Shown: positions 42,488-49,400 of the stretch, piece after piece
Position numbering within the stretch: position 1 is the stretch's first letter
Layout of the letters: each line of letters begins with the position of its first letter
Assembly: GCA_001897155.1 (NCBI GenBank)
Contig: MKSF01000003.1
Coordinates: 163,232 to 227,231, forward strand
Source of the DNA: Bacteroidetes bacterium 47-18
Lineage (GTDB): Bacteria; Bacteroidota; Bacteroidia; Chitinophagales; Chitinophagaceae
DNA: 64,000 nucleotides
Reading direction: 5' to 3'
Made by a program: the position numbers and the translations under genes
The notes under the pieces: model-generated
What the model saw: only the letters and a program-made list of their open reading frames with translations
Databases searched by the model: none
Told to the model about the DNA's origin: nothing

Positions 42488-43647
42488 TTTTTTGTTTTAT
42501 TAAAGTTGTTCAATACAATAAACAGGTCGTCCAATAAGTCAAACATTCGGTTTTCAAAATCAAGGTTTTTACCCAAAGTGTTTTTTCCGTCAAAGGGTAT
42601 GGAAATGCTCGGCTCTTCCATACGTCCGTATTCGTTCAACTCGTTGTTTATGCTTTCTACAACGCTGTTGTACAACACGCCTTTTGTATCTGCAACAAAT
42701 GAAATGTATTTCTCCATTGTGATGGCTTCTATTTCAATATCATCGTCATAGGGGTCTTGTTCGCTAATCGGTGCATTTCTGAAAACGGTTGTGTTTGGGT
42801 ATTCCCTATAAAGTGCAAGCGTTTTACAAGCCACCTGCCAACATTCCTTGTCGAATGTATCAAGGCTTTTAAAACTACTCAACCGCTGTTCAAACAACGT
42901 CAGATTGATAGGACTGTATAGTTTTTGTTCTATGATGTCGCCTATACATTCGGCTCGCCTTAACTCACTTTTGTAGGTTTCGGTTTCATCCGTGTCGTCA
43001 TAATCAATCCAATCTTTATGCGTTTCATATAACCAATACAAATAGCTGTCTTCCTGTCGGTAGTAGGGTATTCGGGCAATATGGTACAGGTAACTGCAAA
43101 CCGATAACAATAGCTGTGCGTTCTTTTTACGCTTCTGGTCTTTGAGCATTTGAAAGAGCAGTATAATGGGAATATGAAACAAGGTCGTACCTACCTCAAA
43201 TCTTTCCTCACTCTGCAAAATGGTTTTCCTGCTATCCTGTAACAAATGCAAACTATCCCAATTCCTGTGGGTACGTTTTAGTTTGGTATCTATATCCCAC
43301 ATACCCAATACAATATTGTAAGGGAAATTATATGGCTGTGTTGTCATCGGCTCAATGCTGTAATGCTCGGCAAGTTTGGAAAGGGAATTATAAAAATCCC
43401 TTTCCGTTTTCTGACAAGCCAGTACCGAATGTGCTGTTTTCAGTTTAGGTAGAAACGTACATTTCAGAATACCATTGGTAGCATTGCTATTGGTACGGAC
43501 TTCTGTTTGTCTTTCTGTACTTGGCTTGTGTCCTTTGGTCTTTGTAGCCAATTTGCGAACTCGCCTAATTGTCGGTGCAACTGCTTTTGTCTTTTCTGTT
43601 CGGGTATTTTGATTGTTCCCGATATGATATGTTTGTTCATAACTCAT
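42484..43647 (-). CDS. PRTRC-cluster hypothetical protein, possibly PRTRC F-like
   Basis: This 387-residue protein has a basic N-terminal 60 residues (VAPTIRRVRKLATKTKGHK) and a helical body with YNFPYNIVLGMWDIDTKLKR and LLLSVCSYLYHIARIPYYRQ. It is placed between PRTRC C and B. PRTRC protein F is the obvious candidate by position and size, but I cannot confirm homology. It is co-translated with PRTRC B (four-base overlap). Confidence 0.5.
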   Translation of the reverse strand: MSYEQTYHIGNNQNTRTEKTKAVAPTIRRVRKLATKTKGHKPSTERQTEVRTNSNATNGILKCTFLPKLKTAHSVLACQKTERDFYNSLSKLAEHYSIEPMTTQPYNFPYNIVLGMWDIDTKLKRTHRNWDSLHLLQDSRKTILQSEERFEVGTTLFHIPIILLFQMLKDQKRKKNAQLLLSVCSYLYHIARIPYYRQEDSYLYWLYETHKDWIDYDDTDETETYKSELRRAECIGDIIEQKLYSPINLTLFEQRLSSFKSLDTFDKECWQVACKTLALYREYPNTTVFRNAPISEQDPYDDDIEIEAITMEKYISFVADTKGVLYNSVVESINNELNEYGRMEEPSISIPFDGKNTLGKNLDFENRMFDLLDDLFIVLNNFNKTKK

Positions 43648-43666
43648 CGCTTTTACAATTTTTGGT

Positions 43667-43885
43667 TTAACCTTTCGTACCCATTACGCTCTCAAATCTG
43701 TACTCTACCGCATCATCTTTGATTTGCGGTGCTGATGCCTTTGCAGTCGTCAGAATGGGGTACATATTGGCGTAATAATTCATTACCGCTTCCACGCTCC
43801 AACGTGGCTCTGGGTCGGTCAGTCTGATGTCCTGTCCTTTTTCTTTGAGTATAAAAACTCTATCTAAATGCGTTGCTAATAACAT
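43667..43885 (-). CDS. PRTRC system protein C
   Basis: This 72-residue protein (ATHLDRVFILKEKGQDIRLT, then EPRWSVEAVMNYYANMYPIL) is the small PRTRC protein C, which has a ubiquitin-like beta-grasp character in some descriptions. That would make it a candidate substrate for the ThiF-like enzyme. The C-terminus ends MGTKG. The pairing is inference. Confidence 0.75.
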   Translation of the reverse strand: MLLATHLDRVFILKEKGQDIRLTDPEPRWSVEAVMNYYANMYPILTTAKASAPQIKDDAVEYRFESVMGTKG

Positions 43886-43903
43886 AATGCTCGTTTTTAA
43901 TGG

Positions 43904-44521
43904 TTAATATTCGTTTTCGTCTTCTTCGTCCGTTGTTTCCAAAGGGCAACAAGCGGCAGTAGCTTCTTCCGTTTGTGGCTGTTCGGGTGCTGTTGCTTCC
44001 ATTGCTCCGAAAAGGCTCGGTGTTGCGAACTTGTCGGACAATGCTGTTTTGCGTTTGCGTAGCTCGTCCGCTTTTTCGGGATAGTCCGCTATGTCGGGTA
44101 CTTTTATCCACGCTTCACGGAACTTGCCCTCTTTTTCCAATTCGTCCACCTTGTCCATAGCCTGTTTAAACTTCTTGTCTTTGGCTTCCTGCTCTTTTTT
44201 CTCTTTCTCGGCTTTGGCTTTCTCGATTGCCGATTGTGCTTTGGCTTCGTCCAATTGCTTTTGGAATTTCTCCATATCCACCATTAACCCCGATACCTTT
44301 TGTACAGGTGCGGTTATCTGTGGAATAAATCCCTCGTCAAACTCCTGTGCGGTGGCGTTAAATGTCAATGGGGGAATGAGGTTTTTGGCACTATCTCCGC
44401 ATTGTTCGTTAAGGAGCAATACCGATACGATTAGGTTGCTTTCTGCTCCTTTGGTTATCGTCAGTTGTAAATTGCCTGTAAAATCCAACTGCTGTATCTG
44501 ACTAAAAAAATTTGTGTTCAT
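43904..44521 (-). CDS. PRTRC system protein E
   Basis: This 205-residue protein has a beta-rich N-terminal domain (FTGNLQLTITKGAESNLIVS) and a long lysine/glutamate coiled coil (residues 85-140), ending in an acidic tail (TTDEEDENEY). It matches PRTRC protein E by start and order. It lies 18 bases before PRTRC C. Confidence 0.75.
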   Translation of the reverse strand: MNTNFFSQIQQLDFTGNLQLTITKGAESNLIVSVLLLNEQCGDSAKNLIPPLTFNATAQEFDEGFIPQITAPVQKVSGLMVDMEKFQKQLDEAKAQSAIEKAKAEKEKKEQEAKDKKFKQAMDKVDELEKEGKFREAWIKVPDIADYPEKADELRKRKTALSDKFATPSLFGAMEATAPEQPQTEEATAACCPLETTDEEDENEY

Positions 44522-44539
44522 TGTTTCTGATTTTAAATG

Positions 44540-44884
44540 TTACTTACTGATTTCCGCTATCTGTTCAATCCTACCAAAAATGAAACTCCGTAGGCTCGTT
44601 TTATCGGGAGCGTTGTATTCCTGCCAACTGCCGTACTGCTTCACTACATAGGCTTTTAAAATATCCTCAAACCCAAACCGATAACCCATAAGGGGTACGG
44701 CTTTTCTGAAAAACGCATTACGGTTTACTGCTTCCGCAATCCAATTTTTCTCGGCTCGGCTCAATCTTTCGCCCTTGTCCAGTTTTTCCCTCAACTGATA
44801 CACCTTTGCGGATTTAAGCGTTTCCAATTCGGGTATCTCGTGGGTTACAAACTTTGTGGCTATTGCTTTAGCTGTCGTTTTCAT
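44540..44884 (-). CDS. Uncharacterised ICE protein in the PRTRC operon
   Basis: This 114-residue soluble, basic protein (VYQLREKLDKGERLSRAEKN, YGSWQEYNAPDKTSLRSFIF) has no recognised domain. It lies between the DUF932/ssb part and PRTRC E in a compact leftward operon. Small helical DNA-associated proteins are common at this place in related elements. Confidence 0.6.
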   Translation of the reverse strand: MKTTAKAIATKFVTHEIPELETLKSAKVYQLREKLDKGERLSRAEKNWIAEAVNRNAFFRKAVPLMGYRFGFEDILKAYVVKQYGSWQEYNAPDKTSLRSFIFGRIEQIAEISK

Positions 44885-44901
44885 TGCACTTATTTTAAAG
44901 G

Positions 44902-45108
44902 TTATGAATGTGATTTTTCGGCAGTATAAACTCCGTTTTCATAGTAGCCTATCAGCCGTTCCCAAAGCCGTATTAATCCGTCAGTAGCTACATAGAAATA
45001 TTTCGTTCTATTGCAATAAATGATATACATAGCTTCGTCTTTGTATTCCGTTTCAAGACTTTTGCCTTTAGCCATACTTTTAGCTTCTTCTATTGATTTT
45101 GCTTTCAT
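44902..45108 (-). CDS. Small uncharacterised protein with hairpin leader
   Basis: This 68-residue protein (MKAKSIEEAKSMAKGKSLET, then NRTKYFYVATDGLIRLWERL) has no known domain. A 57-base leader with a strong hairpin lies at its start codon and is duplicated before the next upstream gene. It is part of the ssb-PRTRC operon. Confidence 0.5.
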   Translation of the reverse strand: MKAKSIEEAKSMAKGKSLETEYKDEAMYIIYCNRTKYFYVATDGLIRLWERLIGYYENGVYTAEKSHS

Positions 45109-45157
45109 ATCTCTTGTTTTTAGTAGGCTACCACCTATTAAGGCGGTAGCCTGTTGT
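45101..45157 (-). repeat. Duplicated 57-bp hairpin leader, copy 1
   Basis: The segment covers the start codon of the 68-residue gene and its upstream region. On the minus strand an 8-bp stem AGGCTACC/GGTAGCCT (extended by CC/GG after a mismatch) is followed by AAAAACAAGAGAT and ATGAAAGC. A near-identical 57-base copy lies at 45565-45621. Confidence 0.65.
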
Positions 45158-45161
45158 ATTA

Positions 45162-45572
45162 CTATGGTTGTTCTTCAAAGTCTATCACAATTACTTTTTC
45201 CTCTCCAAAAAGCAAGTGTATAGCCTGTGTGAGTGGCTTCGGGCAATCATTCTTTTCTACATACCTAATTAGGCAATGGATAGTGAATATGGCATTATGT
45301 CCATAGAAAAGGTGGTCTGCAAATATTCGAGGACTTTTGTGTAAACTACGGTTATGATGTTGTATCACTTTCTCCACATTTTCCACCAAGCCAAACCAAA
45401 AGTTTGCTGTTAGAATGGATTTCGGCCACACTCGTTGCAGATAATCCTTATGTTTATAGAAATGTTCGATTTCCTGCTGTATAAAAAGGGTCAGTTCTTT
45501 GAGGGTTGCAGGGAATAACTTTGCAAGTAAATACGCTCTCTCTGTATTGTTCATTTCTTCTAATGCTTTCAT
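45162..45572 (-). CDS. Uncharacterised helical ICE protein
   Basis: This 136-residue protein (MKALEEMNNTERAYLLAKLF, then TLKELTLFIQQEIEHFYKHK, and ANFWFGLVENVEKVIQHHNR) is helical and soluble with several histidines. No family is recognised. It starts in the second copy of the 57-base hairpin leader. It is co-directional with the DUF932 gene and the smaller genes downstream. Confidence 0.55.
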   Translation of the reverse strand: MKALEEMNNTERAYLLAKLFPATLKELTLFIQQEIEHFYKHKDYLQRVWPKSILTANFWFGLVENVEKVIQHHNRSLHKSPRIFADHLFYGHNAIFTIHCLIRYVEKNDCPKPLTQAIHLLFGEEKVIVIDFEEQP

Positions 45573-45621
45573 ATCTCTTATTTTTAATAGGCTACCACCA
45601 TTGAAGGCGGTAGCCTGTTGT
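45565..45621 (-). repeat. Duplicated 57-bp hairpin leader, copy 2
   Basis: It has the same structure as copy 1: AGGCTACC/GGTAGCCT hairpin, then an A-rich spacer with AAGAGAT and ATGAAAGC. The loop bases and a few spacer bases differ, but the stem is conserved, which indicates selection on the structure. Confidence 0.65.
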
Positions 45622-45624
45622 TGT

Positions 45625-46698
45625 TTAATTTAGGTTTAGGATTTCCGCACCGTCCGTTGCAAAAGCGGTACACAGGTCAAAAGCCTTTTGTGATTTAAGT
45701 TGGGCAGTACCACCCAATACAATGCTCTGTAATTTGGCTTCGTCATCTCTGTAATTGCGTACATTCTGAAAGTAGCCTGTAACAGCGTTGTACGCTCCAA
45801 ACAAAGTGCCTTTGGTTGTGTCCATTTGTTGGGTGTCGCTCATCATAGCATAACTAAAAGCGTTATCTACTACATTTTTGAACACGGTGGAAACTTCATC
45901 TTCTGCACCTTTATTTAGTAAATCAAGCGTTTCCTTGTTCGGGCAAAGTGCCATTTGGATTAGCTTTCTTACTTCCCTGTCGGTTACTTTTACCTTTGTC
46001 CACTCGTTAAAAATACCCTCCAATTGGTTGCTCAACGTGTTCGCCAATCCCATAATTTTATGAGCGTTTTCGATACGTTGTTTTGCCCCCGATGTGTGTT
46101 TGATACGGACTACATTTGTCATATTCCTCAATGAGGCGTTAAGGGTGTTTTGGCAAACGATACGGATAGGCGTAAACGCTGCGGTAATACTTCCGCTACC
46201 ATCGTGCGAAGTGGTTAGGAAAATGTACTTTTCCGTAACATCATCGCCATTGCCTACACGGATATAGTCGGGCAGTTTGGCTGTGATAAAAATGCGTTCC
46301 CCTTTGCCCAATGCTCCTGCGGTTTCGTACAGGATACCGTCCCCACCACCTACGATAGCATCAAAGAAATTAAAGGCTTCACGGTTTTGTACGATGTGGT
46401 AATCCTTGCCGACTACCCCCAATACTGCGTTGTTGTCGGTGCGAATGTTAGCGAAATAGTTGGGTACTTCCAATTCGTTACTGCCCACCTCGATACCCTG
46501 TGTAGTTTCGATAATGTTTGAGCCTTTGGTAAACAATGGGGATTTGATAACCTCGTAATCTAAGCCTGCGTGTTTGATAGCTTCTGCACTTGTTGGGTAT
46601 TGCTCTACGATTTGCCCTAAGTTGTGCCAAGCTTTTTGCTGTACTGAAAAAAAACTGTGTTTTCCTGTTCGCTCGTTGAAAAAAATGTTATGTGCCAT
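45625..46698 (-). CDS. DUF932 domain protein
   Basis: This 357-residue protein is of the DUF932 (phage/plasmid-like LGT) family. It shows HNIFFNERTGKHSFFSVQQK at the start, VLGVVGKDYHIVQNREAFNF near residue 92 and FTPIRIVCQNTLNASL near residue 175. The biochemical role of the family is not established, but it recurs on ICEs, plasmids and phages next to ssb. It is 43 bases downstream of ssb. Confidence 0.85.
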   Translation of the reverse strand: MAHNIFFNERTGKHSFFSVQQKAWHNLGQIVEQYPTSAEAIKHAGLDYEVIKSPLFTKGSNIIETTQGIEVGSNELEVPNYFANIRTDNNAVLGVVGKDYHIVQNREAFNFFDAIVGGGDGILYETAGALGKGERIFITAKLPDYIRVGNGDDVTEKYIFLTTSHDGSGSITAAFTPIRIVCQNTLNASLRNMTNVVRIKHTSGAKQRIENAHKIMGLANTLSNQLEGIFNEWTKVKVTDREVRKLIQMALCPNKETLDLLNKGAEDEVSTVFKNVVDNAFSYAMMSDTQQMDTTKGTLFGAYNAVTGYFQNVRNYRDDEAKLQSIVLGGTAQLKSQKAFDLCTAFATDGAEILNLN

Positions 46699-46741
46699 TT
46701 TGATAAAAATTTGATGTTAAAAAATGATTGAATACTCGTTG

Positions 46742-47134
46742 TTAAAAAGGGAGGTCGTCCTCTGTTCCCTGTGCTGTAAATCCGTTGTTGTCGGCTTGTT
46801 CAGTAGCCTGTGAGGTTTCGGCTCTCCTGCTACTTCCGTGCAGTTTGATATTTGAGGTATGGAAATTCAAACCTGCTTTTGGTTCTCCGTCCTTGCCTGT
46901 CCACGCTCGGGTGCTTACTCGTCCTGTGAGTTCTACCAGAGTGCCTTTTGTCAGTAGCCTTGCCACGTTCGGGGTTATCCAATAGGCACAATCGAAGAAT
47001 GTCGTTTGCTCAACTCGTTCGCCCTGCTTGTTCCGATAGCTGTCGTTTACTGCTACTGAAAAATTTACTACCTGTTTTTCGTTCGACAAGGTGCGTACCT
47101 CCGCATTTCTTGTCAGTCTGCCTGTGATGTTCAT
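46742..47134 (-). CDS. ssb: Single-stranded DNA-binding protein
   Basis: This 130-residue OB-fold protein begins MNITGRLTRNAEVRTLSNEK and carries FDCAYWITPNVARLL and LVELTGRVSTRAW. It ends in the acidic tip EDDLPF that recruits repair and replication partners. The ICE-encoded Ssb would coat the transferred strand. It heads the leftward operon containing DUF932 and PRTRC genes. Confidence 0.9.
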   Translation of the reverse strand: MNITGRLTRNAEVRTLSNEKQVVNFSVAVNDSYRNKQGERVEQTTFFDCAYWITPNVARLLTKGTLVELTGRVSTRAWTGKDGEPKAGLNFHTSNIKLHGSSRRAETSQATEQADNNGFTAQGTEDDLPF

Positions 47135-47735
47135 ATCCTTTGATTTTTAGAGATTGATTTTTGATTTAATTTTTTTGATTTATTCGGCAATGAGAGGAGG
47201 TGCTGTTTCGTTTCATTACCATTTTCAATGCTTTTGATTTTCATACCTGACATTTTTTTTATTCGTGTAAAGAGCCGGAGTATGCTATGTTTCGTTTCAC
47301 GAGCATAAAAGGTTCGTGTTTAGGCGACACAAGGTTTTGAAAAACAAATACTACCCAACGGGTGGAGATTTTTTTTCAAACTTGCTTGACCTTTTGGCGG
47401 CGTTAAGAACACGGAAATACCTTTGCTCTTGAAATGGGACAAAAGAGCATACGGCACTTTGGATAAAAACTATTGTGGAAGTGGGGAAAATAGCATTGCA
47501 AAATGGTTTATAATGTATTGAAATAACACTTCCATTTAACTGAATGGATAAATGTTTTTTTGTAGTAGTGTGGCTTTATAGCCACTTTAACAGAGAGTTG
47601 GGAAATGTGTGGAAAGGGAATAGCAGACAGGGCATTTTTCAATTTTCTGTTTCGGAAATAGCCAAAAGCTCTTTTACAGCGAGGGGATTGTGAGGGGAAT
47701 GTAAATGTGCTTTGGTTATACAAAAAGTATGGGCA
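47135..47735. other. Long leader and promoter region of the ssb operon
   Basis: About 600 bases have no supported gene. Hairpins are GTGGCT/AGCCAC (47570-47575, 47580-47585), TGCTCTT/AAGAGCA (47424-47430, 47443-47449) and TATGCT/AGCATA near 47282-47305. The phrase TTTCGTTTCA occurs twice (near 47207 and 47289). No clean TAnnTTTG box was found on the minus strand. Confidence 0.4.
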
Positions 47736-47763
47736 TAAAAAAAGCAGGACTTTAATCCTGCTT
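47736..47763 (-). terminator. Rho-independent terminator of the integrase gene
   Basis: On the minus strand AAGCAGGA pairs with TCCTGCTT (47742-47749, 47756-47763) across a six-base loop and is followed by seven T residues. It lies 31 bases after the integrase stop. Confidence 0.85.
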
Positions 47764-47793
47764 CAATCTGATAAGTAAAGAATGTAGGGTTTT

Positions 47794-49119
47794 CTAAACT
47801 AAAACCTCTTCATCATCGTAAAATTCAAGGACATTAACGGCTTCGTTCAATAATTCCATTTCCTCATTTTCCGTTTGGATAAGAAACGCATTTTCCATTG
47901 CTTTGAATTTTGGTGCGACTAAATCCATATCCTTACTGATTTTTTGACTGGTAATCTTCGCATAAATCTGTGTGGTAGAAATATTTTTATGCCCCATCAT
48001 TTTGCTTAAACTTTCAAGTGGAACACCCTCAGTCAAAAACATTGTGGCAAATGTATGGCGAGCGGTGTGGAAAGTAACCTTTTGTTCGGTAATGATACCC
48101 GCTTCCTCAATAAGTTTACTGATATGCTTATTACAAGTCGCATTGCACGGCATCGGGAATACAAAATCATTTTTCGTAACTCCCCGATATTTCTCAATAA
48201 TGCGTTTAGGAATTTCCAAAAGACGGACGTTGGACGAAACATCTGATTTCTTCCTCCTGCTGATTATCCATTGGTGTCCGTCAAAGAACGACTGAATATT
48301 GCTCCATTTCAGTTTCTTAATATCAATGTAAGAAAGCCCTGTAAAGCAACTGAAAATAAAGAGGTCTTTTACAAGTTCATATCGGGGCTTTGAGGGTTTT
48401 AAAAGCAATAAGGTTTCTACATCCTCTTTTAAAAGGTAGCTCCGGTCAGTTTCCTCCATACTGATTTCATAATCCTCAAACGGACTATCTCGTATCAGAC
48501 CTTTTTTGATAGCCAGTTCTGCCAAAGCAATAACAGGCATTGTGTAAACCCAAACCGTATTATGGGTACATTCCTTATCAATGCGGAGAAAGAAATCAAA
48601 CTCCCGGATAAAATCTGAAGTGAGCTCACGGAAAGCCATATCATCACGATGGTAACGCTCCCTTATAAATTCGCTAAGGTGGTTGTAAACCGTGCTATAC
48701 TTACTATAAGTGCTTTGGGAGCGTTTTCCCTTATCGACCAATTTTTTAAATTCGTTGTTCTGGTCGTTGAAAACCTTTAATATGGCATCATCCATTACAC
48801 CTACACCGAGAAATTTAATCTTTACTTTCTGTGCGGTTGCAAAGCCCTCGTGTTTTAGCATATCTTCATAAATCTTGTCGATACGCCCACGTATATTGTC
48901 TAATTTTTGATTAATGCTTAATGCTTTGGCACTCTTGCCCTCAACTCTTCCGAACTTCAAATCCCAAACAGCAGGGTCAATTTCCAACTTTGTACCCATT
49001 GTTTTGGGTGTTCCGTCAATGGTAATACGTGCCATAATCGGTGCATTACCGTTCTTTTTCAGCTCGTTCTTTTTTAGGTAGAAAAGGAGTTTGTACGTCG
49101 ATTTTTTTGTCTGCTCCAT
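47794..49119 (-). CDS. int: Tyrosine integrase of the IntDOT type
   Basis: This 441-residue site-specific recombinase has an arm-binding N-terminus, a core-binding domain and a catalytic domain. HTARHTFA gives H351 and R354, GHKNISTTQIY gives H377 and the nucleophile Y386. The first catalytic arginine is replaced by serine (S263 in FTGLSYIDI), as in IntDOT. It lies at the right end of the ICE and reads inward, with the boundary just beyond its start, and has its own terminator. Confidence 0.92.
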   Translation of the reverse strand: MEQTKKSTYKLLFYLKKNELKKNGNAPIMARITIDGTPKTMGTKLEIDPAVWDLKFGRVEGKSAKALSINQKLDNIRGRIDKIYEDMLKHEGFATAQKVKIKFLGVGVMDDAILKVFNDQNNEFKKLVDKGKRSQSTYSKYSTVYNHLSEFIRERYHRDDMAFRELTSDFIREFDFFLRIDKECTHNTVWVYTMPVIALAELAIKKGLIRDSPFEDYEISMEETDRSYLLKEDVETLLLLKPSKPRYELVKDLFIFSCFTGLSYIDIKKLKWSNIQSFFDGHQWIISRRKKSDVSSNVRLLEIPKRIIEKYRGVTKNDFVFPMPCNATCNKHISKLIEEAGIITEQKVTFHTARHTFATMFLTEGVPLESLSKMMGHKNISTTQIYAKITSQKISKDMDLVAPKFKAMENAFLIQTENEEMELLNEAVNVLEFYDDEEVLV

Positions 49120-49214
49120 AACTCAAATGTTTAATGTTTAAAATTAAATTACATTGAGTTACAAGGAAATATAAAAAAGGGTGCAAAACACTGAAATATA
49201 ACCCGTTAGATAGT

Positions 49215-49242
49215 ATCGTTACTGACCTCAATCGGTAACGAT
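49215..49242. repeat. Inverted repeat next to the ICE right end
   Basis: ATCGTTAC (49215-49222) pairs exactly with GTAACGAT (49235-49242) around 12 bases. It is followed by further TAGTAACC words. It lies 96 bases upstream of int and could be an integrase arm or core site, or an operator of int. Confidence 0.4.
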
Positions 49243-49352
49243 TTAGTAACCTAACCTTGTCAATTTAAGCCTAAAATCATTCAGACACGGACTTCCAATT
49301 CAAGACTACCATTTTATAAAGCATTGTTTATAAACGGGTTTAACCGTTTTGC

Positions 49353-49362
49353 TTATCTTTGC
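49353..49362 (+). promoter_or_regulatory. Attachment-like TTATCTTTGC and -7 box of the E1 gene
   Basis: TATCTTTG (49354-49361) is a perfect Bacteroidota -7 box about 40 bases before the E1 start. With neighbours, TTATCTTTGC matches 9 of 10 positions of the CTnDOT attB core GTAnnTTTGC. It is therefore a candidate recombination junction as well as promoter. An inverted repeat AAACGG/CCGTTT lies at about 49333-49350. Confidence 0.4.
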
Positions 49363-49400
49363 ATTTTAATAATCTTTTTTTCTGAAAAGAAGCACGAATT

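Larger units (their letters stand above)
1..49353. mobile_element. Integrative conjugative element (CTnDOT-like), left end outside window
   Basis: The stretch holds a full set of Bacteroidota conjugative-transposon functions: rteC, mobA/B/C, traA-D, traE-G, traI-O and traQ, two excisionase-like HTH genes and a terminal tyrosine integrase. Cargo genes for metal efflux, Gabija defence and translesion polymerases are interleaved. The right boundary must lie between the integrase start (49119) and the chromosomal E1 gene (49401), where base composition also shifts to higher GC. The exact right end is inferred from a promoter/attachment-like motif at about 49353-49362. No left end or direct repeat can be shown because the element runs off the window. 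No traP primase or traH-like gene is recognised, and no tetracycline-resistance gene is present. Confidence 0.9.
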
